A stretch of 64,000 nt of DNA. Origin: Azoarcus sp. Lineage in GTDB: Bacteria; Pseudomonadota; Gammaproteobacteria; Burkholderiales; Rhodocyclaceae. The notes beneath the pieces were generated by a model. That model had not been told where the DNA came from, ran no database searches, and worked only from the letters and a program-made list of their open reading frames with translations. Positions 26,644 through 35,900 of this stretch are shown here, in pieces. The position numbers and the translations under genes were made by a program. Where the stretch lies: positions 18,670-82,669 of the forward strand of contig JAUSOD010000055.1 of assembly GCA_030656215.1 (NCBI GenBank). The letters are read 5' to 3'. Numbering within the stretch: the first letter of the stretch is position 1; each line of letters begins with the position of its first letter.

Positions 26644-29600
26644 TCAACGGGACACAACGACCCGAATTGCCTGCAATCCATCGCGTCCGCGAGTGGCCTC
26701 GATCAGCCGCAAAACAGTGGGACTGGAGCTGAGATCAAGGCCGAGCGCGTGCGCCAGGGCACGCTCCTTCAGTTTTGCCGCACGCAGGTTGGCCAGCTTG
26801 ACGTGGCCAAATCCGCGTATGCCTTCGGCGAGTGCCGCAAGCTCCACCGCCTGATCGAGCGTTTCGGCGCTTAGCCGCGGCAGCAGCGCACGAATCATCT
26901 GCGCGTAGTCGTGCGCCAACTCGCGCTCCATGCGACGCTCGTCGGTGCGTCCGAAGATATCCAGCACCGTAGCGCGCAACACCTTGCCACGCGCCAGCAA
27001 GCGCAGCAAAGGCATCAGCCTCGGGCCGAACTCTAACTTGCGCGGACGGCCATCGGCACCGGTACGCGCAAGCAAGGGCGGCGCCATATGGAAACGCAGA
27101 CTGAAATCGCCCTCGAACTGCTGCTGCAGATCAGCCTCGAAGCGGCCGTCGGTGTACAGCCGCGCCACCTCGTATTCGTCCTTGATCGCGAGCAGTTGGC
27201 TGTACACCCGGGCAACGGTCGCGGTCAGGGGCAACGCAGCTCCTGCATCGACGCAGCGGCGCTCGGCCGCCTCGGTCTCGTGCACCAGGGCCGCATAGCG
27301 CTCGGCATAGGCCGCGTTCTGGTAGGCGGTGAGATGCGCGACCTTGCGTTCGACCAGTGCAGCCAGATCCTCTTCAGCCCTGCCCCCTTCCGCCCTGCCC
27401 CCTTCCGCCGCACCCAAGCCAGACTGTGCAAGCGTGTCCGGCCCATGCACGAGCGCGTCGAGGGCCTGCGGATCGGCTGCTGCCAGCCGTCCGAGGCTGA
27501 ACGCGGTCAGGTTGTTGGCCACCGCTACGCCATTGAGTTCGATCGCACGCGCTAGCGCCGCGAACGACACCGGCACCAGCCCGAGTTGCCACGCAAACCC
27601 GAGCAGCAGGATGTTGGCGCCGATGGTGTCGCCCAGCAGGCGCACCGACAGGGCCTGCGCATCGCAGGTCTGCAACTGACCGTCGCCAGCGGCAAAGCGG
27701 ATCTTGTCGAGCAGCGCATCGACATGGAGGTCGGCGCCGGGGTCGAGCACGAACTTCGCGGTCTGGATCTCGTGCAGGTTGGCGACCACCCGGGTGCGCC
27801 CGTGCTTGATCGTCCGCAGCGCATCGTCGCTCGCCCCTACCACCAGATCGCAGGCAATCAGCGCATCGGCCTGCTGGGTGTCGATCCGCACCTGATTGAG
27901 CGCCGCCGGCTCCATCGCCAGACGCACGAAGGACAGCACCTGACCGCCCTTCTGCGCAAAGCCCATGAAATCAAGCACCGAGGCCGACTTGCCCTCGAGG
28001 TGAGCCGCCATCGTGACCAGCGCGCCCACCGTGACCACGCCGGTGCCGCCCACGCCGGTCACCAGCAGGTCGTACGGCCCGCTCCAGTCGTGCATCGCCG
28101 GCAGCGGCAGATCGGCCACGCGGGCAGCGAGTTGCGCTTCGTCGACGGCGGCGCCGACCGCCTTGCGCACCCTGCCGCCAATCACCGACACGAAACTTGG
28201 GCAGAAGCCGCCAACACAAGAATAATCTTTGTTGCACGAGGACTGGTCGATCATCCGCTTGCGCCCGAACGGCGTGTCGAGCGGGATGATGGACAGGCAG
28301 TTCGACTGTTTGCCGCAATCGCCGCAGCCCTCGCACACCGCCGCGTTGATGAACACCCGGCGATCCGGGTCGGGGTAGGCCTTCTTCTTCCTGCGCCGGC
28401 GCTTCTCGGCGGCGCAGGTCTGATCGTAGATCAGCACCGTCACCCCCTTCACTTCGCGCAGCTCGCGCTGCACCGCGTCGAGCTCGCTGCGGTGGTGAAA
28501 GGTGGTGCCGCGCGGGAACAGGCCCTCGTGACCATCGTATTTTTCCGGCTCGTCGCTGACCACCACCACCCGGCGCGCGCCCTCGGCCTCGACCTGGCGC
28601 GCGATTCCGTCCACGGTCACGGTGCCGTCCACCGGCTGGCCGCCGGTCATCGCCACCGCGTCGTTGTAAAGGATCTTGTAGGTCACGTTGGTGGCGGCGG
28701 CGATGGACTGGCGGATGGCGAGAAAGCCAGAATGGAAATAAGTACCGTCGCCCAGGTTCTGGAACACGTGCTGGGTGCGGGTAAAACCCGAATGCGCCAC
28801 CCAGTCCACACCCTCGCCGCCCATCTGGATCAGGCCGGTGGTTTCGCGGTCGGGCATCCACGAGGCCATGAAGTGGCAGCCGATGCCGGCCTGCGCGTGC
28901 GAGCCCTCGGGCACGCGGGTGGAGGTATTGTGCGGACAGCCGGAACAGAAATACGGCACCCGCCGCACCCCGTCGGCCACGTTGGACAGCAGTTGCGGCG
29001 CCGTGAAATCAACCACGTGCTCGCGCCGGTCGAGCAGCGGGCGGTGCGCGGCCAGCCACTCGGCAATCACCGGCATTACCCGCGACGGGCGCAGCTCGCC
29101 CAGCGCCGACAGCAGCGGCGCGCCGCACTGACCGGTCTTGCCGATCACCACCGGACGCGCACCCGCATCCAGGTTGTAGAACAGGTTCTTGATCTGCTGC
29201 TCGACCACCGGGCCCTTTTCCTCGACCACCAGGATCTCCTTCAGCCCGCGGGCGAAGTCGCACATCCGCCCGGCTTCGAGCGGAAAGCTCAACCCCACCT
29301 TGTACAGGCGGATGCCATTGGCCTCGAGATCGGCAACGCCAAGGCCGAGTCGGCGCAGGGCCTCGAGCAGGTCGAGATGAGCTTTGCCGCAGGTGACGAT
29401 GCCGATGTCCGCCTGCCCCGCCGGACACACCAGGCGGTCGATCGAGTTCGCCCGGGCGAAGGCGCGCACCGCATCGAGCTTGGCCGCCAGGCGCTGCTCG
29501 ATGACCAGGCTGGGCAGGTCTGGCCAGCGGTAATGCAGGCCACCCGGCGGCGGTGTGAACTCGACCGGCGCATCGAAGCGCACCCGGATCGCATCGAGGT

Positions 29601-30288
29601 CGACGGTGGAACCGCTCTCCACTGTCTCCGAGATCGCCTTGAGCCCGACCCAGCAGCCCGAGTAGCGCGACAGCGCCCAACCGTACAGGCCGAACTCGAT
29701 CATCTCCGCCACGTTGGCCGGGTTGAGCACCGGCAGGCCCCAGGCCTGCAGGGTGAAGTCGCTCTGGTGCGGCATCGACGAGGACACGCAGCCGTGGTCG
29801 TCGCCGATCACCGCCAGCACCCCGCCGTGCGGCGAGGCACCGTAGGCATTGCCGTGGCGCAACGCATCGCCGGCGCGGTCCACCCCCGGTCCCTTGCCGT
29901 ACCAGATCGCGAACACGCCATCGACGGTGCGTTCGGCATCGCCCTCGACCTGCTGCGAGCCGAGTACCGCGGTCGCCCCCAGTTCTTCGTTTACCGCCGG
30001 CAGAAAGCGGATGCGATGGGCATCGAGCTGCGTCTTTGCCTTCCACAACTGCTGATCGTAGGCCCCCAGCGGCGAGCCGCGGTAACCGCTGATGAAGCCG
30101 CCGGTATTCAGTCCCGCGGCTGCGTCGAGCACGGCTTGCATCAGCGGCAGCCGGACCAGGGCCTGGGTTCCGGTAAGGAAGACCTGACCATGACCCGCCT
30201 CAAGATTGTCGGCGAGCCGGTAGTCGGTGCGGATGGCGGGCATGGGCGCGGCATCGCGCAGTTCTTCACGGTGGACGAGCGAGTTCAT
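26644..30288 (-). CDS. Indolepyruvate:ferredoxin oxidoreductase, fused subunits
   Basis: 1214 residues from ATG 30288 (AGGAGA upstream). The enzyme decarboxylates aryl-pyruvates such as indolepyruvate or phenylpyruvate to the aryl-acetyl-CoA, reducing ferredoxin. Order: N-terminal pyrimidine-binding domain (GFISGYRGSPLGAYDQQLW, PAVNEELGATAVLGSQQ), ThDP domain near 430-640 (PYFCSGCPHNTSTRVPEGS, GGEGVDWVAH, NDAVAMTGGQPVDG), cysteine-rich CEGCGDCGKQSNC near 650 for Fe-S, gamma-type domain near 720-920 (GVGGTGVVTVGALVTMAAH), and a C-terminal DUF6537-like region. The fusion of alpha and beta subunits in one chain is the common proteobacterial form. A 15-base direct repeat at 27379-27408 encodes EGGRAEGGRA in the linker. 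Divergent from an Lrp-type regulator. Confidence 0.92.
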   Translation of the reverse strand: MNSLVHREELRDAAPMPAIRTDYRLADNLEAGHGQVFLTGTQALVRLPLMQAVLDAAAGLNTGGFISGYRGSPLGAYDQQLWKAKTQLDAHRIRFLPAVNEELGATAVLGSQQVEGDAERTVDGVFAIWYGKGPGVDRAGDALRHGNAYGASPHGGVLAVIGDDHGCVSSSMPHQSDFTLQAWGLPVLNPANVAEMIEFGLYGWALSRYSGCWVGLKAISETVESGSTVDLDAIRVRFDAPVEFTPPPGGLHYRWPDLPSLVIEQRLAAKLDAVRAFARANSIDRLVCPAGQADIGIVTCGKAHLDLLEALRRLGLGVADLEANGIRLYKVGLSFPLEAGRMCDFARGLKEILVVEEKGPVVEQQIKNLFYNLDAGARPVVIGKTGQCGAPLLSALGELRPSRVMPVIAEWLAAHRPLLDRREHVVDFTAPQLLSNVADGVRRVPYFCSGCPHNTSTRVPEGSHAQAGIGCHFMASWMPDRETTGLIQMGGEGVDWVAHSGFTRTQHVFQNLGDGTYFHSGFLAIRQSIAAATNVTYKILYNDAVAMTGGQPVDGTVTVDGIARQVEAEGARRVVVVSDEPEKYDGHEGLFPRGTTFHHRSELDAVQRELREVKGVTVLIYDQTCAAEKRRRRKKKAYPDPDRRVFINAAVCEGCGDCGKQSNCLSIIPLDTPFGRKRMIDQSSCNKDYSCVGGFCPSFVSVIGGRVRKAVGAAVDEAQLAARVADLPLPAMHDWSGPYDLLVTGVGGTGVVTVGALVTMAAHLEGKSASVLDFMGFAQKGGQVLSFVRLAMEPAALNQVRIDTQQADALIACDLVVGASDDALRTIKHGRTRVVANLHEIQTAKFVLDPGADLHVDALLDKIRFAAGDGQLQTCDAQALSVRLLGDTIGANILLLGFAWQLGLVPVSFAALARAIELNGVAVANNLTAFSLGRLAAADPQALDALVHGPDTLAQSGLGAAEGGRAEGGRAEEDLAALVERKVAHLTAYQNAAYAERYAALVHETEAAERRCVDAGAALPLTATVARVYSQLLAIKDEYEVARLYTDGRFEADLQQQFEGDFSLRFHMAPPLLARTGADGRPRKLEFGPRLMPLLRLLARGKVLRATVLDIFGRTDERRMERELAHDYAQMIRALLPRLSAETLDQAVELAALAEGIRGFGHVKLANLRAAKLKERALAHALGLDLSSSPTVLRLIEATRGRDGLQAIRVVVSR

Positions 30289-30442
30289 GGGCGTGTCTCC
30301 TGTTGTGGCCCGCTCCGCTGCCCACAGCGGACGGGTCTGCTTTTTTAGTGCTTCGATCCGTGGACGCGGAATTGGGTCCCGGCTTTCGGCTCCGGGCTTA
30401 CGGTGTGGATGGAAATGCTAGGCCGTTTCAGGCCGAAGATGC

Positions 30443-30478
30443 GTGCATTGTTTGCAAGAAAACCGGCAAATAACGCAC
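30443..30478. promoter_or_regulatory. Palindromic operator candidate between ior and the Lrp-type gene
   Basis: GTGCATTGTTTGC (30443-30455) and GCAAATAACGCAC (30466-30478) are inverted copies matching at 11 of 13 positions, with a 10-base A-rich spacer. The site lies 37 bases before the Lrp-type start and 155 bases before the oxidoreductase start, as expected for a shared operator of the regulator. Confidence 0.55.
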
Positions 30479-30515
30479 AATTCGTGCATCAATTGACGAG
30501 AATACGCACGCCGCG

Positions 30516-31001
30516 ATGACAGAACTCGACAAGTTCGACCTCCAACTACTGACCGAGCTGCAACACGACGGTCAGGCCTCCAATGCGGTGCTCGCCGAAC
30601 GCATCCACCTTTCGCCGTCGCAGGTCAGCCGCCGCGTGCAGCGGCTGGAGCAGGCCGGCTTCATCGAACGCTATGTCGCACTGCTCCGCCCGGTCGCCAT
30701 CGGCCTGGGCGTAACCGCCTTCGTCAATGTCTCGCTCGAGCGCCACGGCGAGGTGCTGACCGATTCGTTCGACGAAACCGTGCGCGAGATGGAAGAAGTG
30801 CTCGAGTGCTTTGCGATCAGCGGCGAGGCGGACTACCTGCTGCGCGTGGTCACGCCCACTCTGCCGGCCCTGTCCGAGTTCCTGCTCCATCGGCTGATGC
30901 GTATTGCCGGGGTGCGCAGCGTGAAGTCGAACATCGCCCTGAGCGAGGTCAAGCGCACCACCCGGCTGCCGCTCGGGCACCTTCGTGCCACGCCGCGATA
31001 G
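30516..31001 (+). CDS. Lrp/AsnC-family transcriptional regulator
   Basis: 161 residues. The N-terminal helix-turn-helix ([47 protein letters not shown] at about 4-50) and the C-terminal ligand-binding RAM domain ([59 protein letters not shown]) are complete. Regulators of this kind bind amino acids. Divergent placement beside the indolepyruvate oxidoreductase suggests control of aromatic amino acid catabolism in response to phenylalanine, tyrosine or tryptophan; the ligand is inferred. Confidence 0.92.
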   Translation: MTELDKFDLQLLTELQHDGQASNAVLAERIHLSPSQVSRRVQRLEQAGFIERYVALLRPVAIGLGVTAFVNVSLERHGEVLTDSFDETVREMEEVLECFAISGEADYLLRVVTPTLPALSEFLLHRLMRIAGVRSVKSNIALSEVKRTTRLPLGHLRATPR

Positions 31002-31105
31002 AAAGTATTGAAGAATTCGCGCGCGGCGCCGATATGATTCGGGCCCGTGCCGGCTTGAACGACTGCCATCCAGAGCAGCGCCGACACATCAAAGGAGAGG
31101 AAGTG

Positions 31106-32752
31106 ATGGATGAACATACCCGCAACAGCGGAGCGCGATGGCTGTTGCCCGCAGCCATTGTCCTGATCAACGGCGCACTGGTCTGGCAGGCCCTGTCGCC
31201 CGCCATATCGGCAACACTTGGTGCCGCCCTGGCCGGCCTCGGCGCAGTGCTGGCCCTGATCCTGGTCTTCGTCGGCCAGGCTGGGACTGCTGGCACTCGA
31301 CCGGCGCAGGACAGCGGCCCGGCACTCGCGGGCGAACGCCCCGACATCGGCACCCAGAGCCCGCAGGGCAACAACCCGCTAGTGACCCGGGTGCGCCAGC
31401 TGGTCGCCGAGTTGCGCGCGAGCGGAACAGGCATCGCGGTCAACGCCGCGCGGCTCAATCAGAGGGTCAAGCAGACGGCGGCCAGCGCCACCCGCCAGCG
31501 CGAACTGGCTGGCACCATCTTCTCTGCGAGCCAGACCACCAGCGCCGCGGTCGACCGTGTCATGGCCACGGCCGATCAGGTCAAGGCCGCGACCACGGCG
31601 AACCTCGCTGCGGTCAGCGCCAGCCAGCTGGAACTTGTCGACGTCACCGCGCGTATCCGCAACGTCAGCGAAAAGGTCGAGACCTTTGCCGCCACGGTCG
31701 CCGAGCTGAGTCAGAATTCGGCCCAGATCCGCGATATCGGCATGCTGATCAACGACATTTCCGACCAGACCAACCTGCTCGCGCTCAATGCCGCAATCGA
31801 GGCGGCACGTGCCGGCGAAGCCGGTCGCGGGTTTGCGGTGGTGGCCGACGAGGTGCGCAAGCTCGCCGAAAAGGTCAAGACCGCCACCGGCGTGATCACC
31901 CGCAACTCGGACAAGATGCTCGAACTGGTCGCCAGCACCGAGAGCGAAACCCGCCGCATCACAGAAGATTCGGGGTTGGCGCGCGAGGTGGTGCAGCGCT
32001 CCTCATCCAACTTCGCCGCAATGGTCGGCGACCTGCAGCAGATGAGCACCCAGCTGCTCGACATCACCGACGCCATCCACCACATTCACGACAGCAACGT
32101 GTCGGTGCACGGTCTGGTGACCGAGATCACCGGTCTGTCGGAACAGGTCTCGTCGCAGATGCTCGAGTCCGAGCGCGTATCGGAGGAACTGCGCGACCAT
32201 ACCGAGGGTCTGCACGCCCTGTCGACCCGGTTCTCGATCGGCGAATCGGCCTATGACCGCCTGCTCGGCTTCGCTGAAAAGTACCGCAACGAGGTCGCCG
32301 CCTTCCTCGAGGCCAGGAGCACGACCCTGGACATTTTCGACACCCGCTACCAGCCCATACCCGGCACCGAACCGCCGAAGTACAACACCAAATACGACCG
32401 CGCGATCGAAAGGGATCTGCAGGACATCTACGAGCGCATGCTCGTCGAGGTACCCGGCGTGGCCTATTGCGGCGCCTTCGACATGAATTGCTACATGCCG
32501 GTGCACAACCGGCGTTTTTCGGCCGAGCCCAATGGCGATCCGCAACACGACCTCGCCTTCAGCCGCCACAAGCGCATCTACGACGAACCGACCTGCCGCC
32601 GCGCGATCGGCAACAAGGGCCACGCCCTGCTCCAGACCTATACCCGCGACACCGGCGAGGTGCTGTGCGACCTGTCGATGGGGGTCAAGGTACAGGGGCG
32701 GCAGTGGGGCACCTTCCGGGTCGGCTTCGCGCCCGGACTACTGCAGGGCTGA
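31106..32752 (+). CDS. Methyl-accepting chemotaxis protein with C-terminal sensor-like domain
   Basis: 548 residues from ATG 31106, preceded by AAGGAGAGGAAGTG. Two adjacent hydrophobic helices at about 12-57 leave almost no periplasmic loop. The signalling domain is typical at about 200-260, with the hairpin tip [41 protein letters not shown]. Unusually, about 170 residues follow (380-548): a region with [29 protein letters not shown], and [31 protein letters not shown], which reads like a Cache-type ligand-binding fold on the cytoplasmic side. Receptors with sensory modules after the signalling domain are a minority class. The ligand is unknown. Confidence 0.88.
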   Translation: MDEHTRNSGARWLLPAAIVLINGALVWQALSPAISATLGAALAGLGAVLALILVFVGQAGTAGTRPAQDSGPALAGERPDIGTQSPQGNNPLVTRVRQLVAELRASGTGIAVNAARLNQRVKQTAASATRQRELAGTIFSASQTTSAAVDRVMATADQVKAATTANLAAVSASQLELVDVTARIRNVSEKVETFAATVAELSQNSAQIRDIGMLINDISDQTNLLALNAAIEAARAGEAGRGFAVVADEVRKLAEKVKTATGVITRNSDKMLELVASTESETRRITEDSGLAREVVQRSSSNFAAMVGDLQQMSTQLLDITDAIHHIHDSNVSVHGLVTEITGLSEQVSSQMLESERVSEELRDHTEGLHALSTRFSIGESAYDRLLGFAEKYRNEVAAFLEARSTTLDIFDTRYQPIPGTEPPKYNTKYDRAIERDLQDIYERMLVEVPGVAYCGAFDMNCYMPVHNRRFSAEPNGDPQHDLAFSRHKRIYDEPTCRRAIGNKGHALLQTYTRDTGEVLCDLSMGVKVQGRQWGTFRVGFAPGLLQG

Positions 32753-32781
32753 CGCACCGAGCGGACACGGGGCACGGGGCA

Positions 32782-33555
32782 TCAGGCCCCGATGACGTCG
32801 GCGAGTGCGTCCCGGTCGAGATCGGGCAGGGTTTCAAAGCCGGGACGTGCATACAGGTAGCCCTGATGCAGCGTAATGCCGAGATCGAGCAGGCAACGCG
32901 CCTCTCCACGGGTTTCGACCCCCTCGGCAATCAGGGTGCAGGGCAGTTCGCGAGCGAGGGCAACCATCTGCCCGACGATCACCCGCCGGATGCGGTCCTT
33001 GTCGATGTTACGGATCAGGTCCATGTCGAGCTTGAGTACGTCAGGCTGAATCTTGGTCAGCAGGTTGAGTCCGGCGTAACCTGCACCAAAATCGTCGATG
33101 GCGGTGCCCATGCCCATCGCCCGATATTCGTCCACAATTCGTTTCAAGTGACCGTCGCCAAGGACTTCTTCCCCCTCGGTGATCTCGAACTGAATCCGCT
33201 CGAGCGGAAAACCCACCCGCGCCGCAGCCTCCACCGTCGCACGGATGCAGGCCTTGGGCTCGTACACCGCGTTGGGCAGGAAGTTGATGCTCAGTCGTCC
33301 GGGCATCTGAAGCCGATGCGCCAGCTCGATCGCCCTGATCCTGCATTGCTGGTCGAAGGTGTAGCGGTTGTCGTCGGTCACCCGTGACAGCACCGAGTAG
33401 GCCCCTTCGCCCTGCTCGCCCCGTACCAGCGCCTCCCAGCCCCAGACGTCCGCCGCGGCAAAATCGTAGATCGGCTGAAATGCCATGGAAAAAGAGAAGT
33501 CGAGCGGTGCGCTGTCTCGACACCGGTTGCAACCGGGAATCTCATTGGGCTCCAT
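32782..33555 (-). CDS. EAL-domain cyclic di-GMP phosphodiesterase
   Basis: 257 residues, essentially one EAL domain. The catalytic set is complete: E41-A-L in WEALVRG, Asn91 in INFLPN, Glu124 in FEITEG, D154-D155 in DDFGAGYAGL, Lys175 in LKLD and Glu211 in AEGVET, so hydrolysis of c-di-GMP to pGpG is expected. There is no membrane helix or GGDEF domain. The N-terminus holds a CNRC pair (Cys9, Cys12), possibly a metal or redox site. It is convergent with the chemoreceptor gene, 29 bases apart, and probably monocistronic. Confidence 0.9.
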   Translation of the reverse strand: MEPNEIPGCNRCRDSAPLDFSFSMAFQPIYDFAAADVWGWEALVRGEQGEGAYSVLSRVTDDNRYTFDQQCRIRAIELAHRLQMPGRLSINFLPNAVYEPKACIRATVEAAARVGFPLERIQFEITEGEEVLGDGHLKRIVDEYRAMGMGTAIDDFGAGYAGLNLLTKIQPDVLKLDMDLIRNIDKDRIRRVIVGQMVALARELPCTLIAEGVETRGEARCLLDLGITLHQGYLYARPGFETLPDLDRDALADVIGA

Positions 33556-33691
33556 GTCTTGCTATCCTCGTGGCTGAAAGCAGTGAAGGATAGCAGGGCC
33601 CGGACGCGGATCCGGTATGGCATAGATAGCGATGTGCCAAATACTCGACGCCCGGTCCCATTCAAATCGTCTGGATCAGATCGTGAAGATA

Positions 33692-33734
33692 GCGGCCGGC
33701 CCTCTGTCCTTCACCGCGGAAAGCGTCCGGCCGC
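33692..33734. other. Hairpin in the gap between the EAL and aldehyde dehydrogenase genes
   Basis: GCGGCCGG (33692-33699) and CCGGCCGC (33727-33734) form a perfect 8-bp stem over a 27-base loop, 22 bases past the aldehyde dehydrogenase stop. There is no U-run. The rest of 33556-33755 shows nothing else. Confidence 0.35.
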
Positions 33735-33755
33735 AACAGCATGATCAGTTCATGC

Positions 33756-35258
33756 CTACAGGGCCATGATCACCGACTTGGATTCGGTGTACATGTCGAG
33801 CACCGCACGCCCCATCTCGCGCCCGATGCCCGACTGCTTGTAGCCCCCGAAGGGCATCGCGTTGTCGAGGATGTTGTGGCAGTTCACCCACACCGTGCCG
33901 GCCTTGATCCTGGGGATCAGGCGATGGACGCGGGACAGGTCGTTGGACCAGATGCTCGCGGCCAGACCGTAAGGGGTGTCGTTGGCGCGGCGGGCGACCT
34001 CTTCCAGATCGTCATAGGGCATCGCCACTACCACCGGGCCGAAGATCTCTTCGCGCACCACCTTCATGTCGTCGCGGGTGTCGACCAGCACCGTGGGGCG
34101 GACGAAATAGCCCTCGCCCTCCCCGGCCGAGCCGCCCACCGCTGCGCGAGCGCCCTCGGCGTAGCCGCTTTCGATGTAGCCGAGCACGCGGCGCTGCTGG
34201 ATCGCCGACACCAGCGGTCCGATCTGGGTCGCCGGATCGATACCGGGCCCGAGCCTCATGCCCGCAGCGATGCCGGCCAGGCCCTCGACCACCTCGTCGA
34301 AGCGGCTCTTATGGATGAACAGACGCGAGCCGGCGGTGCATACCTGGCCCTGGTTGAAGAAGATCGCCTGCGCCGCACCGGCCGCTGCCACCGCAGGATC
34401 GGCATCGTCGAGCACGATCACCGGGCTCTTGCCGCCAAGCTCGAGCGAAACCCGGGTCATGTTGTCGATCGCGGCCTTGCCGTCCAGCTTGCCGATCTCG
34501 GTCGAGCCGGTGAACGCGATCTTCTCGATGCCCCTGTGCCCGGCCAGCGCCGCGCCGGCGGTGTGACCAAGGCCGGTGACGACGTTGAGCACGCCGGCCG
34601 GATAGCCCGCCTCCAGCGCCAGCTCGGCAAGGCGCAGCGCCGAGAGCGGGGTTTCCTCGGCCGGCTTGAGCACCATGGTGCAACCCGTGGTCAGGGCCGG
34701 CGCGACTTTCCACACCGCCATCAGCAGCGGGAAGTTCCACGGAATGATCGCCCCAACCACCCCCACCGGCTCGCGCCGGGTGAAGCCGAACAGCTCGCGG
34801 CCGCGCATCAGCGGCACCGACACCTCCATCGTCGAGCCTTCGATCTTGGTCGCCCAGCCCGCCATGTAGCGCAGAAAATCGACCGCGAGCGCGACATCGA
34901 CATGGCGCGCCATCACCACCGGCTTACCGTTGTCGAGGGCTTCGATTTCGGCCAGCTCCTGGGCGTTGGCCTCGACCAGATCGGCGAGTTTGAGCAGCAG
35001 GCGCTCACGGTCCACCGGGCGCATCTTCGGCCATTCACCCGTCTCGAAAGCCTGGCGGGCGGCACCCACCGCACGATCGATGTCGGCCGCAGCCCCCGCC
35101 GGCACACGGGTGAAGGCGCGCCCGCTCGCGGGGTCGATCACTTCGAGGGTTTCACCGCTTTCGGCGTCGAGCCAGTCAGCCCCGATCAGCATGCGCTTGG
35201 GACGGGCCAGAAACTGGCGGGTGGCCTCGCTGATGAAGTGGCCCTGGTAACGTTCCAT
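33756..35258 (-). CDS. NAD-dependent aldehyde dehydrogenase (phenylacetaldehyde dehydrogenase-like)
   Basis: 500 residues. All ALDH signatures are present: PWNFPLLMAVWKVAPAL (cofactor site), GFTGSTEIGK-like AFTGSTEIGKL, the general base Glu in LELGGKSP and the catalytic Cys near 305 in NQGQVCTAGSR, then EEIFGPVV and the C-terminal NCHNILDNAMPFGGYKQSGIGREMG. It resembles the FeaB/StyD group acting on arylacetaldehydes. It is the last gene of the minus-strand run that begins with the aromatic amine dehydrogenase, 47 bases after the TerB-like gene; oxidation of the aldehydes released by that enzyme is the obvious inferred role. Confidence 0.9.
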   Translation of the reverse strand: MERYQGHFISEATRQFLARPKRMLIGADWLDAESGETLEVIDPASGRAFTRVPAGAAADIDRAVGAARQAFETGEWPKMRPVDRERLLLKLADLVEANAQELAEIEALDNGKPVVMARHVDVALAVDFLRYMAGWATKIEGSTMEVSVPLMRGRELFGFTRREPVGVVGAIIPWNFPLLMAVWKVAPALTTGCTMVLKPAEETPLSALRLAELALEAGYPAGVLNVVTGLGHTAGAALAGHRGIEKIAFTGSTEIGKLDGKAAIDNMTRVSLELGGKSPVIVLDDADPAVAAAGAAQAIFFNQGQVCTAGSRLFIHKSRFDEVVEGLAGIAAGMRLGPGIDPATQIGPLVSAIQQRRVLGYIESGYAEGARAAVGGSAGEGEGYFVRPTVLVDTRDDMKVVREEIFGPVVVAMPYDDLEEVARRANDTPYGLAASIWSNDLSRVHRLIPRIKAGTVWVNCHNILDNAMPFGGYKQSGIGREMGRAVLDMYTESKSVIMAL

Positions 35259-35305
35259 ATTGTTGTCTCCTCGTGTTGTTGTGGTGGTGTTGCGAAAAAA
35301 TTGAA

Positions 35306-35788
35306 TCAGCTGTCGTCTGCCGCCTTGCGGATCAGCCCGCCACGGGCAGCGGCGGTGGCGCGGGCACTCTCAATCGCGGCAAAATCCAGATCGAGCTGTC
35401 GGGCCAGACGGTTGAGCAACCGGTGTTCGAGCCGGGCGAGCGCGCCGTCGGCATAGGCCACCTCCCACAACAGGGTGAGGACTTCCTGGCGCTCGGCAGG
35501 ATTGAAACCCACCCGCACCGCCTCACCGAATTCCCAGTCGTCCAGCACCTCGGCAAAACGCTCCTCGGCCACCTGAACCAGTTGCCGCGCGGTGGCCTCG
35601 GGAAGCCGGAAGTGGTCGCGCAGCAAGCGGATGACGGCAGCGTGCTCCTCATCGGTTGCGCGGTGGTCCGCATACATGGCTTCGAGCAACAGTGCAGCCA
35701 CTGCGATGTAGCGGCGCTCGAACGGGCCGGTTTCGTTGGCCTCGGCCTTGAGCTCGCCACTCAGCAGGGCGATCAGTCTGGTCAGCAT
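35306..35788 (-). CDS. TerB-like protein
   Basis: 160 residues from ATG 35788 with AAGGATAT upstream. It is all-helical, with the TerB/DjlA-N pattern: AVAALLLEAMYADHRATDEEHAAVIRLLRDHFRLP near 30-64 and ERQEVLTLLWEVAYADGALARLEHRLLNRLARQLDL near 105-140. The acidic/helical repeats (YADHRATDEE, YADGALARLE) are the family's hallmark and may bind metal. Stand-alone TerB proteins are common in proteobacteria and their role is unknown; tellurite resistance is not implied. It lies between the YCF48-like and aldehyde dehydrogenase genes on the same strand. Confidence 0.8.
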   Translation of the reverse strand: MLTRLIALLSGELKAEANETGPFERRYIAVAALLLEAMYADHRATDEEHAAVIRLLRDHFRLPEATARQLVQVAEERFAEVLDDWEFGEAVRVGFNPAERQEVLTLLWEVAYADGALARLEHRLLNRLARQLDLDFAAIESARATAAARGGLIRKAADDS

Positions 35789-35825
35789 GCTTCGATATCC
35801 TTGTGCTTGAATGTGTTCGCCGGGC

Positions 35826-35853
35826 ATCGATCACTTGTCATCGATCACCTGTC
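35826..35853. repeat. 14-base tandem repeat, two copies
   Basis: ATCGATCACTTGTC is followed directly by ATCGATCACCTGTC. A third diverged copy (TCGATCATTTGTCA) lies at 35898-35911 across the stop codon of the YCF48-like gene. It sits in the 112-base gap before the TerB-like gene. Confidence 0.6.
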
Positions 35854-35900
35854 ATCGTTGATTTGAGATCGTTCATTGGAGATCACTCCTCTGTGTTCGA

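Noticed and set aside
27379..27408. 15-base direct repeat in the indolepyruvate oxidoreductase gene
   Set aside because: It is in frame, encodes EGGRA twice in a linker before the C-terminal domain, and is most likely simple slippage without functional meaning.
27586..30348. A 920-codon plus-strand open frame opposite the indolepyruvate oxidoreductase
   Set aside because: It mirrors a conserved gene in a GC-rich genome, is rich in His/Arg/Gln and has no domain pattern; such antisense frames come from codon bias.
33559..33744. 61-codon plus-strand frame in the gap between the EAL and aldehyde dehydrogenase genes
   Set aside because: No ribosome binding site, Arg/Ser/Pro-rich random composition and overlap with the hairpin region.
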